A stretch of DNA of 64,000 bases from Pleurocapsa sp. PCC 7327 (GCF_000317025.1 NC_019689.1:1341501-1405500); one strand, 5' to 3'; shown: positions 46,511 to 55,510, counted from the first letter of the stretch. A program made the numbers and translations. Notes: generated by a model from the sequence alone, not told the origin.

Positions 46511-47500
46511 TTACAGCACCAAACTCTCGCCGCTCTGCTCGGAAAAGTTTTCAGGATTTACATCTGCCCGGACAGCGCGGAACATACCAAATCGACAAAG
46601 CCCCGTACCAAATGCCAATCGCATCAACAGCAAGGTCGGCACTTCTCGCAAAGATTTAATCAGCCCTACTAGACCAAACTTTAACAATCCTTCTGGTCGT
46701 GTCACTCCTTGCCAGATAGAATCGAGCCAGGAAGGAAGCGTTTCTTGCGTCCAGTCTGTCGTCGTCACGTTCCCCTCCACCAGTCCGGTGGCGGCTAACA
46801 GTTCGGAGAATCCTTCAATGCTGGCAAAAGCTGGATGCGACCATTGATCGAGTAGTTGTCGCATCACTGGACGCTCCCACCAATTGAGCGGTTGGGCGCG
46901 GTCATCTCGTTGATTCCAGTCGGCAACCACTAGAATCCCACCTGGTTTGAGGACTCGCAGGAGTTCTTTGGCAAACTGAGCTTTATCGGGCATATGAGGG
47001 CCTGCCTCAATCGACCAGACCACATCAAAGCTAGCATCGGGAAACGACAGCGCCATTGCATCATCAACTGCAAATTGGACGTTCAGATCTGCGGGCGTGA
47101 GTTCTTGAGCACGCTTCACCTGCTGGGGGCTAATAGTAATCCCCGTCACGGCAAATCCATGATCTCGCGCCAAAATTCGACTGCTACCGCCAATGCCACA
47201 GCCTACATCCAAAACGGTCGTACCAGTTGGAAGGCGATCTAACCCCCCCCAGCGCACCATTTCATGTACAAAGTCATGTTTTGCTGCCATAAAGTCTTTC
47301 CGTTGTGGCGGCGAACCGTAGTGACCCAAATGAATGTGTTCTCCCCAATAAAACTCTAGAATGCCGTCATTCGTCCATTCATCATAAGAATTAGCAACGG
47401 AGGCTGAAGATTGATATTTGCGGGCAGCAAGCAAATAAGCCGCAATTCCAACGACCAACAGGAGGAGCAGAAGACCAATTCCCAAAAATAAACCGTTCAT
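46511..47500 (-). CDS. MPBQ/MSBQ methyltransferase (plastoquinone and tocopherol synthesis)
   Basis: 329 residues, strongly resembling Synechocystis slr0418. An N-terminal membrane anchor (GLLLLLLVVGIAAYLLAARKYQ) leads to SVANSYDEWTNDGILEFYWG and GEHIHLGHYGSPP. SAM motif I is VLDVGCGIGGSSRILA, followed by GITISPQQVKRAQELTP, SIEAGPHMPDKAQFAKELLR and GGILVVADWNQRDD. It methylates 2-methyl-6-phytyl (or solanesyl) benzoquinol. Its ATG overlaps the stop of an upstream 89-codon gene (ATGA), so the two are coupled. Confidence 0.93.
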   Translation of the reverse strand: MNGLFLGIGLLLLLLVVGIAAYLLAARKYQSSASVANSYDEWTNDGILEFYWGEHIHLGHYGSPPQRKDFMAAKHDFVHEMVRWGGLDRLPTGTTVLDVGCGIGGSSRILARDHGFAVTGITISPQQVKRAQELTPADLNVQFAVDDAMALSFPDASFDVVWSIEAGPHMPDKAQFAKELLRVLKPGGILVVADWNQRDDRAQPLNWWERPVMRQLLDQWSHPAFASIEGFSELLAATGLVEGNVTTTDWTQETLPSWLDSIWQGVTRPEGLLKFGLVGLIKSLREVPTLLLMRLAFGTGLCRFGMFRAVRADVNPENFSEQSGESLVL

Positions 47501-47766
47501 CGCATTGAGTGTTCTGTAGACTTACCGTAGATAAATTTTCGCATTAATTCCGATCGATTCATTCTTTGAAGTCGATCGAACCGTTGAATCATCGGTTGTC
47601 TGGGTATGAACCCCAGAAGACGAGCTATAAGATTCTTAATGCCTCGAAGTAGTTGTTCTGGAAGGGATTTAACCTGTTGGATACTTTGCCTGGGAGTCGT
47701 CTCTTTAACAAAGGGATGCACCGCAGTAGGAATCTGTTCAGAACGATAAAGATAATGTTTTAGCAT
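47497..47766 (-). CDS. Small basic protein of unknown function, coupled to the MPBQ methyltransferase
   Basis: 89 residues, rich in Arg, Gln and Leu. It has an amphipathic helix (LPEQLLRGIKNLIARLLGF, about 36-54) and a basic second helix (RFDRLQRMNRSELMRKF). There is no signal peptide or recognisable domain. Overlap by ATGA with the methyltransferase start is the main support that it is translated. It could be a membrane-surface accessory, but I cannot assign a role. Confidence 0.55.
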   Translation of the reverse strand: MLKHYLYRSEQIPTAVHPFVKETTPRQSIQQVKSLPEQLLRGIKNLIARLLGFIPRQPMIQRFDRLQRMNRSELMRKFIYGKSTEHSMR

Positions 47767-47853
47767 GATGATTCTTAGTGAAGCTTTAATATGAATTTCT
47801 TCAATTTTTACTACAAAATTAATAAGTTTTTTGTTGATGTTGAATCAATCGAG

Positions 47854-48303
47854 TCATCTTTTTTCTCCTGTCAAGAGGGCGGACTGAGGTAGGAATTCCG
47901 ACCATTCTTTGCAGACTTGTTGGTAACATTGTTTGGGTGTAATGGGTAAATTTTTTAGATAGAGAAAACTCGCTCTATCGATTGATTCCAAAAGTAAAAT
48001 TGCATCGGTTTCGGGATTGTAATTATCAACTGCCTCAAGAATATGAGCATTCATATGATGACCTTGGAGAATGACTGTATCGGGGGAAGCTAACCAGGCA
48101 TTTAAGAAGGCAGCTAGACAACTGCGAGGAACAAAATAGGCTTTGAAAGTTTCTCCAAATCCATCGATTAAAGGCGAACTCGTACTACAAACAACCGCAC
48201 CGCGATCGCATTTTAAATAACCATTCCAGGCGTTGAATCCAATGGCTAGGAGGTTAGTGGCGATGAAATTTTGTTGCCAATCTGAAGGATTTTCTTTCGA
48301 CAT
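47854..48303 (-). CDS. Protein of unknown function at the end of the B12-linked cluster
   Basis: 149 residues. AGGAG six bases before the ATG supports the start at 48303, even though this lies 58 bp inside the preceding PEP-CTERM gene. Text is hydrophilic and well mixed: FIATNLLAIGFNAWNGYLKC, AVVCSTSSPLIDGFGETFKA, SPDTVILQGHHMNAHILEAV, ending with CYQQVCKEWSEFLP. Several Cys and a GHHMNAH motif could bind metal. No signal peptide, so cytosolic. I do not recognise a family. Confidence 0.65.
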   Translation of the reverse strand: MSKENPSDWQQNFIATNLLAIGFNAWNGYLKCDRGAVVCSTSSPLIDGFGETFKAYFVPRSCLAAFLNAWLASPDTVILQGHHMNAHILEAVDNYNPETDAILLLESIDRASFLYLKNLPITPKQCYQQVCKEWSEFLPQSALLTGEKR

Positions 48304-49262
48304 TTGTTACTCCTGTGACCAATTCGCAGACTGACACCAAAAATCCCTAACAGCAGAATCCCAAACACAGAAACGGGTTCGGGAACGGTAGCGGCATTAA
48401 TTACGCCAATGGCTTCTAGGTCAAACCCACCCGAACCAGGAATTGGAGTCTGCCAGGGATCGTAGATTGGACGACCTGCGGTATCGAGAAAAGCACCATT
48501 CCCTGGAATATCGACAATGCGAACAAAGTTAATCTTGTTGATATCTACTTGTCCTGCTATTACAGTCGGCAGGTCAACTAACGTTTCTAGGTCAAAAGGC
48601 GTTCCCCAGGAACTTTGAATAAATTCCTCTTCAGAAACCACAATCCCATTATTGATGTGCTTTCCTGCCAGATTATAAACATTTGTTGCATCCAGTCGCC
48701 CAAACGGCGCTACAGGTTCAGGCGTGAGAGAAGTGCTAGGAAAGCGAGCAAAATTGATTCCATCGGTTGACACTTCGACATAGGCTAATTCGCCAAAGAG
48801 ACTGCCATCGGAGGCAAAACCAAATCCGTTTTCAAACACGGCAAAATCAGCCCCAGTCCCGTTCCGAACCGAGGAAGCAAAGGTTAAGGTAATTTCTCCT
48901 GGCGAAACTCCTGCGGCAATTTGTTCGGCGGTTAATTCTCCCAAGGAGGCAATACTGTCGAATGCACCTGTCACTTCTCCGAGAGTCTTTTCAGGCGTTT
49001 GCCATCTTTCCAATACGCCTGGCGTTGGTCGATAGTTGGTGAATCCCGTCGCCCAACTTCTAAAAATGGGATTGACGGTGTTGTTGGGAGAGACAACACC
49101 TAGACCATCTGAACCAACAAATCCAGGAATTCCCGCATCAATTTTCCCAGGATCGAATGTCGAATTTGAAAATGAGCCGGCAACAGCGTTACCGCCTGCG
49201 AGTGCCAGATTCAATGTTATCAGAGTCAAGCTAGCTTTTTGAAAGAAGCCGAGAGTTTGCAT
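48246..49262 (-). CDS. Secreted PEP-CTERM protein, beta-rich, possible corrinoid/metal link
   Basis: 338 residues. A Sec signal (ASLTLITLNLALAGGNAVAG) opens and the PEP-CTERM sorting tail closes: VPEPVSVFGILLLGIFGVSL, then basic residues. The middle has the strand-rich pattern FAVFENGFGFASDGSLFGEL, YVEVSTDGINFARFPS and INFVRIVDIPGNG. I recall this pattern from surface proteins found near cobalamin loci in other bacteria; that link is inference. The tail runs unusually long (about 25 residues) after the membrane helix because the frame reads on into the next gene. Gene lies downstream of the DUF4198 gene in the riboswitch-led series. Confidence 0.8.
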   Translation of the reverse strand: MQTLGFFQKASLTLITLNLALAGGNAVAGSFSNSTFDPGKIDAGIPGFVGSDGLGVVSPNNTVNPIFRSWATGFTNYRPTPGVLERWQTPEKTLGEVTGAFDSIASLGELTAEQIAAGVSPGEITLTFASSVRNGTGADFAVFENGFGFASDGSLFGELAYVEVSTDGINFARFPSTSLTPEPVAPFGRLDATNVYNLAGKHINNGIVVSEEEFIQSSWGTPFDLETLVDLPTVIAGQVDINKINFVRIVDIPGNGAFLDTAGRPIYDPWQTPIPGSGGFDLEAIGVINAATVPEPVSVFGILLLGIFGVSLRIGHRSNKCRKKILQIGNKISSPLTS

Positions 49263-49324
49263 TGGAACAGCAAAATAAGAACGTACAGTGTGAGACTTAC
49301 ATAAATCGTTACAATTATTTCCAT

Positions 49325-49375
49325 CAAAAACCCTCCGCCACTACTGAAATAGGACGAGTGGGTTTTATCGGCGGT
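49325..49375 (-). terminator. Possible intrinsic terminator after the DUF4198 gene
   Basis: On the minus strand CCG..CCACT pairs with AGTGGCGG across a loop, followed by AGGGTTTTTG. The stem is interrupted but the T-tract and the position, just after the DUF4198 stop at 49380, fit. If active it would separate the last two genes of the series. Confidence 0.4.
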
Positions 49376-49379
49376 TAAA

Positions 49380-50180
49380 TTAGCTTTTGTTACGCTTTAA
49401 TGCCAAAGTAGTTGCGCCTATTACGCCAAAAGCTAACAAAAAAGAAGGTTCGGGTACGGAAGTAGATTGTGCCGTTACAGTTTGTGCGGTGAAGGTAGTG
49501 GCATAAGAAATGCCAGGATTGCTTGCTGTGGGGTCGTCATAACTCGCTTCAATAACTTGTAACCCTCCCTCACCGATGAGAACCGAAGCAATCCCGTTGG
49601 CATCGACGGTAAGTTCTTGTCCGAGGTATTCTACAGTTGGATTAGCGATCGCATTTCCTTGATACAAAACTCGAACGGATAAGTTGTCTCCTATCCCTAA
49701 TGCAAAAGGATTTTCTAGAGGTACGATCTCAAGGGGAAGACCGAAAGGCGTTGCTACTTCATCAGACCAGCTATAGAGAGCTTTTGTAGACTTGAGATAA
49801 TTAGTCACATTTTCGTAATTAATTGCTTCTGCCTCTTCTGGCGAAAGATTTTCATAGCTGCCGTCGGGATATTCTATCCAAAAACCGTTGTCATAAGTTG
49901 CTGTTAAGGCAGCAACTTCTCCTTCTGGAACTACAAACAAGCGATCGCCTTCTACAGAAGTGTTACTTGGGACAATTTCTCTACTTAGATCGTAAGCCAT
50001 AGCCCCTCTAAAGTTACTCGGAGTTAAAGGCTCTGTTCCCTCTTCTGGATGACCGAATACTAATTCATAATTGCCATCGTTATAATCAAACCAAATCACA
50101 TGAGCTAAAACTGGTTGACTCAGAATTAGTGGCAAAAAAGCCACTGTTAGGCTTAGTTTTTTCAAGGTTTGTTCGAGCAT
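49380..50180 (-). CDS. DUF4198 (Ni/Co-associated) exported protein with PEP-CTERM anchor
   Basis: 266 residues. Signal peptide LSLTVAFLPLILSQPVLA, then the DUF4198 start AHVIWFDYNDGNYELVFGHP with its N-terminal HVIW His that would become exposed after cleavage. The domain runs to about residue 220 with WIEYPDGSYENLSPEE and LEIVPLENPFALGIGDNL. The C-terminus is a PEP-CTERM tail: SVPEPSFLLAFGVIGATTLALKRNKS-type. DUF4198 proteins occur with nickel/cobalt and other metal uptake systems, often with their own membrane tail. Here the tail has the sorting-signal form. Located 83 bp after metE under a cobalamin riboswitch series, pointing to cobalt or corrinoid scavenging. Confidence 0.82.
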   Translation of the reverse strand: MLEQTLKKLSLTVAFLPLILSQPVLAHVIWFDYNDGNYELVFGHPEEGTEPLTPSNFRGAMAYDLSREIVPSNTSVEGDRLFVVPEGEVAALTATYDNGFWIEYPDGSYENLSPEEAEAINYENVTNYLKSTKALYSWSDEVATPFGLPLEIVPLENPFALGIGDNLSVRVLYQGNAIANPTVEYLGQELTVDANGIASVLIGEGGLQVIEASYDDPTASNPGISYATTFTAQTVTAQSTSVPEPSFLLAFGVIGATTLALKRNKS

Positions 50181-50263
50181 CTTTCTAAGTTTTTAACACT
50201 AAAAATTTGGTAAACGAGTAATCGCATCATGAGATGGTGGGATGGTATGAAAAATAGCTAATG

Positions 50264-52522
50264 CTACTTTTGAGTGTCTTTTACTTCTTCTCGCAAAACT
50301 TTGGTCGCTTCTACCATATTTTTCAATGCAGGAATGACTTCTTCCCAGCGTCGCGTTTTTAGTCCGCAATCGGGATTGACCCAGATTTGTTTGACAGGTA
50401 AATTAGCTACTCCGGTTCGCAATTGTTGTAAGATTTGTTCGGGACTGGGAATTGCCGGACTGTGAACGTCGTAAACTCCATTACCCACTTGATGGGAATA
50501 ACCCGCCTCGGTTACTTCAAATAGGGTTTCGTTATTGCTGCGACTATTTTCTATTGACAGAACATCGGCATCCAATCGTTCGATGTGGGACATAATATCC
50601 CCAAACTCTGAATAACACATATGAGTATGTATTTGAGTTTGTGGTTTGGCGATCGCGCTTGCTAAACGAAATGCATCTACTGCCCATGATAAATAATCAT
50701 TCCAGCGATCGTACTTCAGTGGCAAACCTTCCCTCAATGCAGGTTCGTCTATCTGAATCATACTTGCACCAGCCGCTTCTAAATCGGCGACTTCTTCTCG
50801 TAATGCTAAAGCAATTTGAAAAGCTTGCTCGCTACGAGAAATATCATCTCTAACATACGACCAATTAATCATCGTCACTGGTCCTGTCAACATCCCTTTG
50901 ACAGGTTTTTTAGTTAGCGATTGCGCTACTTTAAACTCCCGTACCGTCATCGCAGAAGTACGAACCACATCGCCATAAATAATCGGCGGACGTACATATC
51001 GACTCCCATAGCTTTGCACCCATCCATGTTCGGTAAAGGCAAAACCTTGTAACTGCTGACCGAAAAATTCCACCATGTCAGTCCTCTCAAACTCTCCGTG
51101 AACGAGGACATCAATGCCAATGTCTTCTTGGAGTTGGATACAGTGGGCAATTTGTGCATCAATAGCAGCTTGATACTCCTCTTTAGTCATCTCGCCTTTC
51201 TTGTAGCGAACTCGCAGTTGTCGCACTTCAGGGGTTTGGGGAAACGAACCAATCGTCGTCGTTGGGAAAGGGGGAAGAGAAACTTGTACCGATTGTCGTT
51301 CCTGATAAGATAAGGTACGTTGAAAATCGTCAAGTTTGAGGTTTTTTAGTTTTTCTCGAACGGATGTATTCGCTGGACTAAACTGTGTAAAAGCTTCCCA
51401 GTTCGTATCAATTAATTCCTCTGTTAAGTCTTGTTCGATTCTCGTATTTTCTCCCCCTATTGTTCGTGACAAGAATTTAACTTCTTGGAGTTTTTGTTCG
51501 GCAAAACTCAAAACATTTCGTAACGGTTCGGGCAGTTGTTTTTCTCGTTTGGCATCATAGGGAACGAACTGTAAAGAAGCTGATGGTTGGATAGAAATAT
51601 TGGGAATTAGGGTTTTAATTTCTGATAACAAAGGGAGAACTCGATCGGTACGAATTTGCCAGATATTCCTGGCATCGACAATGCCAACTCCCAATCGTTT
51701 ATCATGATTCCAACCGTAAGTTTTAATCAAATCTAAATTGTGTCCGCGGGTGAAATCTAAACTAATTGCTGCGACAGGTAAATCTATTACCCAGGGATAG
51801 GTTTCTCCTAAGTCATCGAAGTAGGTGACGAGATTAATGAAAATTCCAATGGAAGCCAATCGATTGTAAATCGTTTGAAACTGTTGTTTTAAGGAAACGG
51901 CATCGCTCAAAACTAAAACGGGTTCGTGTATTTGAACTTCTTCTATGCCCATGTTTTTAATTTCCGTGAGTAGATCGACATAGAGAGGAAGTAATTTTTC
52001 TATAGCTTCATCGATATTAATTTCTACTCGACTCAAACGCAACAAAGTCGAAAGTCCTAGAATAATTGGGGTCGCTTTTTTATCTAGTAAATTTTGAGCG
52101 CGCTCGATAGTTTCTAAAAAGTCGTTGAAATCTGCTGGTAAGATATCCGAACTAATTTCTGGAACGAGGTAATGATAATTGGTATCGAACCATTTGGTCA
52201 TTTCCAGCGCTGTAATTCCTTCTTTCCCTCGCGCCATTGCAAAGTATCTTTCTAATCCTTCAAATGGTTGAAATCTTTTAGGAATTAATCCCAAACGGAC
52301 TGTCCAATCTAATACGTGGTCGTAGAGAGTGGTATCGCCAATGCCAATGCGATCGATCTCTTCTTCTAATTGAGTTTTCCAGTTTTTTTCTTCTACTTCT
52401 CGAATAGTTTTTTGCAATGATTCTGCATCAATTTTTCTACTCCAAAAAGCTTCTAGTGCTTTCTTGACTTCGCGGTTTTTACCGATACGAGGATATCCTA
52501 ATGTTGCTGTCGAAATCTTCAT
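50264..52522 (-). CDS. metE: Cobalamin-independent methionine synthase
   Basis: Transfers methyl from methyl-tetrahydrofolate polyglutamate to homocysteine without B12. 752 residues from the ATG at 52522 (AGGAGAAACG upstream), matching the usual 753. A frame-extending ATG at 52576 lacks this support. N-terminal KISTATLGYPRIGKNREVK; catalytic half from about 420 with FPTTTIGSFPQTPEVR. Zinc ligands lie in QIHTHMCYSEFGD (His, Cys), around SIENSRS and in WVNPDCGLKTR (Cys). Control of metE by a cobalamin riboswitch is a classic arrangement: it is made when B12 is scarce. Confidence 0.96.
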   Translation of the reverse strand: MKISTATLGYPRIGKNREVKKALEAFWSRKIDAESLQKTIREVEEKNWKTQLEEEIDRIGIGDTTLYDHVLDWTVRLGLIPKRFQPFEGLERYFAMARGKEGITALEMTKWFDTNYHYLVPEISSDILPADFNDFLETIERAQNLLDKKATPIILGLSTLLRLSRVEINIDEAIEKLLPLYVDLLTEIKNMGIEEVQIHEPVLVLSDAVSLKQQFQTIYNRLASIGIFINLVTYFDDLGETYPWVIDLPVAAISLDFTRGHNLDLIKTYGWNHDKRLGVGIVDARNIWQIRTDRVLPLLSEIKTLIPNISIQPSASLQFVPYDAKREKQLPEPLRNVLSFAEQKLQEVKFLSRTIGGENTRIEQDLTEELIDTNWEAFTQFSPANTSVREKLKNLKLDDFQRTLSYQERQSVQVSLPPFPTTTIGSFPQTPEVRQLRVRYKKGEMTKEEYQAAIDAQIAHCIQLQEDIGIDVLVHGEFERTDMVEFFGQQLQGFAFTEHGWVQSYGSRYVRPPIIYGDVVRTSAMTVREFKVAQSLTKKPVKGMLTGPVTMINWSYVRDDISRSEQAFQIALALREEVADLEAAGASMIQIDEPALREGLPLKYDRWNDYLSWAVDAFRLASAIAKPQTQIHTHMCYSEFGDIMSHIERLDADVLSIENSRSNNETLFEVTEAGYSHQVGNGVYDVHSPAIPSPEQILQQLRTGVANLPVKQIWVNPDCGLKTRRWEEVIPALKNMVEATKVLREEVKDTQK

Positions 52523-52623
52523 CGTTTCTCCTAAAAATTGACAAGACAGTTGGCTAGAGTTCGGAAGCGATCGCACCCTAAACTCTGAAATTTTAACGGT
52601 AATATTATTTCTTACCGATTGTT

Positions 52624-53004
52624 CTAAATAAAATTAGGAATTCGAGCTATAATTCCCTTTTTTAAAGGGTCAGGACGTTCCGACCACGGCATCATGCCAT
52701 CCGATTTTTGAAAATATAAATTGGCACATTTCAGTATGGCATTACATGAATTAGAATCGCGATTTAAATTGCCAAATAGATAAGTAAACTTACCAGGTGC
52801 AGTAAAGGCAATAACGCAGGAATTATTACAAGCATTCATACACTCTACTGACTGAATCGTAAATTTAGATGCGTGCGACCAATTTTGAGACTGTTGGGTT
52901 AATTCTTCTAAGAGTTTTTGACCCCCACTGTGCCCTACTCTTTTTCCATCCTGCCAGACGCTAGCGCAAGTCGAACAGACAAGAATTGCGTGTCGATTTT
53001 TCAT
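52624..53004 (-). CDS. DUF1636 family metal-binding protein
   Basis: 126 residues. LVCSTCASVWQDGKRVGHSGG starts the domain with CxxC. ESVECMNACNNSCVIAFTAPGKFTYLFG-like text supplies three more Cys (VECMNACNNSC). This 4-Cys layout is that of thioredoxin-like 2Fe-2S ferredoxins or a zinc site. DUF1636 genes are often found with cobalamin or cobW-type genes. This is the first ORF after the riboswitch (330 bp downstream), with metE next (101 bp). Likely a metal or redox protein made in B12 shortage; precise role unknown. Confidence 0.85.
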   Translation of the reverse strand: MKNRHAILVCSTCASVWQDGKRVGHSGGQKLLEELTQQSQNWSHASKFTIQSVECMNACNNSCVIAFTAPGKFTYLFGNLNRDSNSCNAILKCANLYFQKSDGMMPWSERPDPLKKGIIARIPNFI

Positions 53005-53333
53005 GTCAAAAATGTGGATAAAATAACCATTTATACACCTTTTTTATCGGTGCGATCGCATATTTCGATCGATCCAAACATTTGAGTCAGATTAACTAAA
53101 AGCTGTCTTCCTTTTCTCTACGTCTATGCACAAAAATACTACGTCTTTCTACTTGAGATAGAGAAAACAAATTGGCTTATCAAACACAGCTTTCAAGCAA
53201 GTCTAAGTAGCTATCTTGCTTTAATTTTTAACTTTTGTAGTGCCAGAAAACAGTAGGTGGGGGTGCTGTGATTTTTGACAATAAAAATCTTTTTAACATC
53301 TGTACCTCGCAGATTGTTTTGCAAGTGATTTCA
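53005..53333 (-). other. Leader between the cobalamin riboswitch and the DUF1636 gene
   Basis: 330 bp with no ORF. On the minus strand it contains an AT-rich hairpin (GATTTTT / AAAAATC, 53270-53289) about 45 bases beyond the aptamer. A C-rich patch (CAGCACCCCCACC) follows and may form the expression platform, though a clear terminator with a T-run is not visible. Confidence 0.4.
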
Positions 53334-53456
53334 ATATTGGCGGGCATTCTGACTGAGAGATTTAAACTCGATCTCATCACAGCTGCGGGACAGCGTCGGA
53401 TTTACACCGAACTTTCCCCGTTACCTCTAGTAACTGCTCCTTACTAGAACCAATAC
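53334..53456 (-). ncRNA. Cobalamin riboswitch (complete aptamer)
   Basis: Minus-strand RNA. P1 is GTATTGG (53456-53450) with CCAATAT (53340-53334). The core AACGGGGAAAGTTCGGTG, TAAATCCGACGCTGTCCCGC and AGCTGTGATGAG is followed by a variable stem (GAGATCG / ATCTC region). The B12 box AGTCAGAATGCCCGCC lies at 53354-53339. All conserved blocks are in order. It begins 97 bp after the GMC gene stop and points to DUF1636 and metE, so low cobalamin should turn these on. Confidence 0.92.
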
Positions 53457-53552
53457 ATAGTTATCACGCTAACACACGATCGTTTTTTTTACAACTGGTT
53501 TGAATCAAGGTTTTTTCATGATTTTTCTAACTCGCCAGAATTTAAGATCCAG

Positions 53553-55043
53553 CTACTTTAATCGCTCAATTAAATGCTCACCTACTCTTAAAGCATTAGC
53601 AATAACCGTTAAAGCAGGACTCACCGCAGCATTAGAAGGAAAGAAACTGCTATCGACCACATAAAGATTATCGAGATCGTGGGTGCGACAGTTGAGATCC
53701 AACACTGAAGACTTGGGGTCTTTGCCAAAGCGACAAGTACCGCATTGATGCGCCACTACTTGAATCGGAATACTACCATAGGGATGAATTCCACGAGATT
53801 GTTTATCCGTAGCTTTTAAAACTTCTTGCCAACGATATAATAAGCGATCGTGTGCTTCTAGGTTGTTGGGAGTGTAATCTAGATATAATTTATAACCTTT
53901 AAGTGTAACCCGATTGTTGGGATTGGGTAAATCTTCCGTTTGCAACCACCAACCAAGAGAACGTTTGGCTAACTGCTTCAAACCAAATCCAGGCATTAAT
54001 TTAGCTGCAACGGATAAAATCGGCGGCGACTCGGAAAAGATCACATCTTGCAGAATACCTCCTGAGTTTTGAATGTGACCCATAGGGTAATTAAAATTAT
54101 CATCACCCCAGTAGAAATCATTAATGTAGAGGGTTCTTTGAAATAATCCAGAGTTAGGCTGGGGTGATTGTTGTAAAATTACCGTCATTAGGTGTTTCAT
54201 CAGGTTGCGTCCCACTAAATCGGAACTGTTTGCCAATCCTTGAGGATGCTTTTCATTGGCAGAATGCAACAACAATGCTGCTGAATTAATTGCGCCGCAG
54301 GCAAGGACGATAATATCTCCCGTAAATAGATAAGATTGTCCGTCAATTTCTGCTTCTACCGCTTTAACCGTCGAACCTGAAGAATTAGTGTGCAAACAGA
54401 CGACTTTAGCACCTGTTTTTAGGGTCACATTATTACTACCCTTGATTGCTGGAGTGACTCCCGTATCTTCTGAGTCAGTTCTTCCTTCATCGCCAATACC
54501 AATGGGAAGATAAGCCGGATGTAAACCATATTTAGACAAGCGATCGCCTATATCCTGTATATTAGACTCATGTTGGATAGGTGAAAAAGGATAATCTTCG
54601 CTGCGAGATGGTTCGGTGGGATCGTCACCTGCCTTACCGTGAATGCGATAGAGTTTTTCTGCTTCGGTATAATAGGGTTCAAAATCCTGGTATTTCAGTT
54701 CCCATTCAGGGGAAATGCCGTCTTGGTGTTGGATTGCTTCAAAATCTTTCTCTCGCATTCGCATTAGCACACCACTATAAATCTTGGTGTTGCCACCGAC
54801 AGAATAACAAGTTTGAGGATGAAATGGTTCTCCTGCATTGTCGTACCACTGTTCGGGTGCGTGATAATCTTCTTTTTTAAATACTTCTACTTCGACTAAT
54901 TCCGAACTTTCTTTGGCTAAAAATTCTCCTCGTTCTAAAACCAGAATTTTCTTGCCAGTGGGTGTTAGTTTACGGGTTAAAGTTCCTCCCCCTGCACCCG
55001 TACCAACAATAATTACATCGTAGTAGCGATCGTCGATAATCAT
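53553..55043 (-). CDS. GMC-family FAD oxidoreductase
   Basis: 496 residues. The FAD Rossmann motif is DVIIVGTGAGGGTLTRKL at about 9-26. The GMC signature region SVGGNTKIYSGVLMRMRE (about 81-98) gives the FAD-covering loop. The C-terminal part has HQCGTCRFGKDP (His near the active site), then NLYVVDSSFFPSNAAVSPAL and TVIANALRVGEHL. Likely oxidises an alcohol or sugar; cholesterol-oxidase-like and gluconate-dehydrogenase-like relatives exist, but the substrate is not readable. No signal peptide. Confidence 0.9.
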   Translation of the reverse strand: MIIDDRYYDVIIVGTGAGGGTLTRKLTPTGKKILVLERGEFLAKESSELVEVEVFKKEDYHAPEQWYDNAGEPFHPQTCYSVGGNTKIYSGVLMRMREKDFEAIQHQDGISPEWELKYQDFEPYYTEAEKLYRIHGKAGDDPTEPSRSEDYPFSPIQHESNIQDIGDRLSKYGLHPAYLPIGIGDEGRTDSEDTGVTPAIKGSNNVTLKTGAKVVCLHTNSSGSTVKAVEAEIDGQSYLFTGDIIVLACGAINSAALLLHSANEKHPQGLANSSDLVGRNLMKHLMTVILQQSPQPNSGLFQRTLYINDFYWGDDNFNYPMGHIQNSGGILQDVIFSESPPILSVAAKLMPGFGLKQLAKRSLGWWLQTEDLPNPNNRVTLKGYKLYLDYTPNNLEAHDRLLYRWQEVLKATDKQSRGIHPYGSIPIQVVAHQCGTCRFGKDPKSSVLDLNCRTHDLDNLYVVDSSFFPSNAAVSPALTVIANALRVGEHLIERLK

Positions 55044-55135
55044 GATTGGTTATTTTTTATTTGTGGAATTTACTATTTCTCGTGGATGCACCGTGATAAT
55101 TGCTGATAACCCTTTAAAATCATATGGGTTGAGAG

Positions 55136-55510
55136 TTAAAATGTGGCTAATTCCACAGACAACATCACTGCAACAATACGAGCATCATACGTATGCTTAC
55201 CCTTTACTTGATTTTTAGTTACTAGATTTAGCCAAGCTGGAAAAATTTGTGATGTTTCTTCTGCTACCGGAAAGCGGTCTAGTAGTTCCTCAATTACATT
55301 GGTTGTTTGTTCGACAGTCCAACCTAAACCATTTACGTCAACTGGACGTGTAGCAACGACCCAAAGTTCTATGAGAACTTGTGCTGTTAAATAGCATTCG
55401 TCTGACCGTTCGAGCAAAGTTGCTACTGCTTCTGTCGTTAAATTATGTTGGTCATCCGACGGATTAGTAAAACGCAAAATAACATTAGTATCCAGCAAAT
55501 ATTTTGTCAT
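55136..55510 (-). CDS. PIN-domain toxin (VapC-like)
   Basis: 124 residues. PIN fold with LLDTNVILRFT (first Asp about 7), a Glu in YLTAQVLIELWVVATRP and the late Asp in HTYDARIVAVM. These acidic residues form the Mg-dependent RNase site. It starts in the stop of the upstream antitoxin-like frame (TAATG overlap), the usual antitoxin-toxin order. The antitoxin reading frame is shifted, so toxin neutralisation is uncertain. Confidence 0.85.
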   Translation of the reverse strand: MTKYLLDTNVILRFTNPSDDQHNLTTEAVATLLERSDECYLTAQVLIELWVVATRPVDVNGLGWTVEQTTNVIEELLDRFPVAEETSQIFPAWLNLVTKNQVKGKHTYDARIVAVMLSVELATF

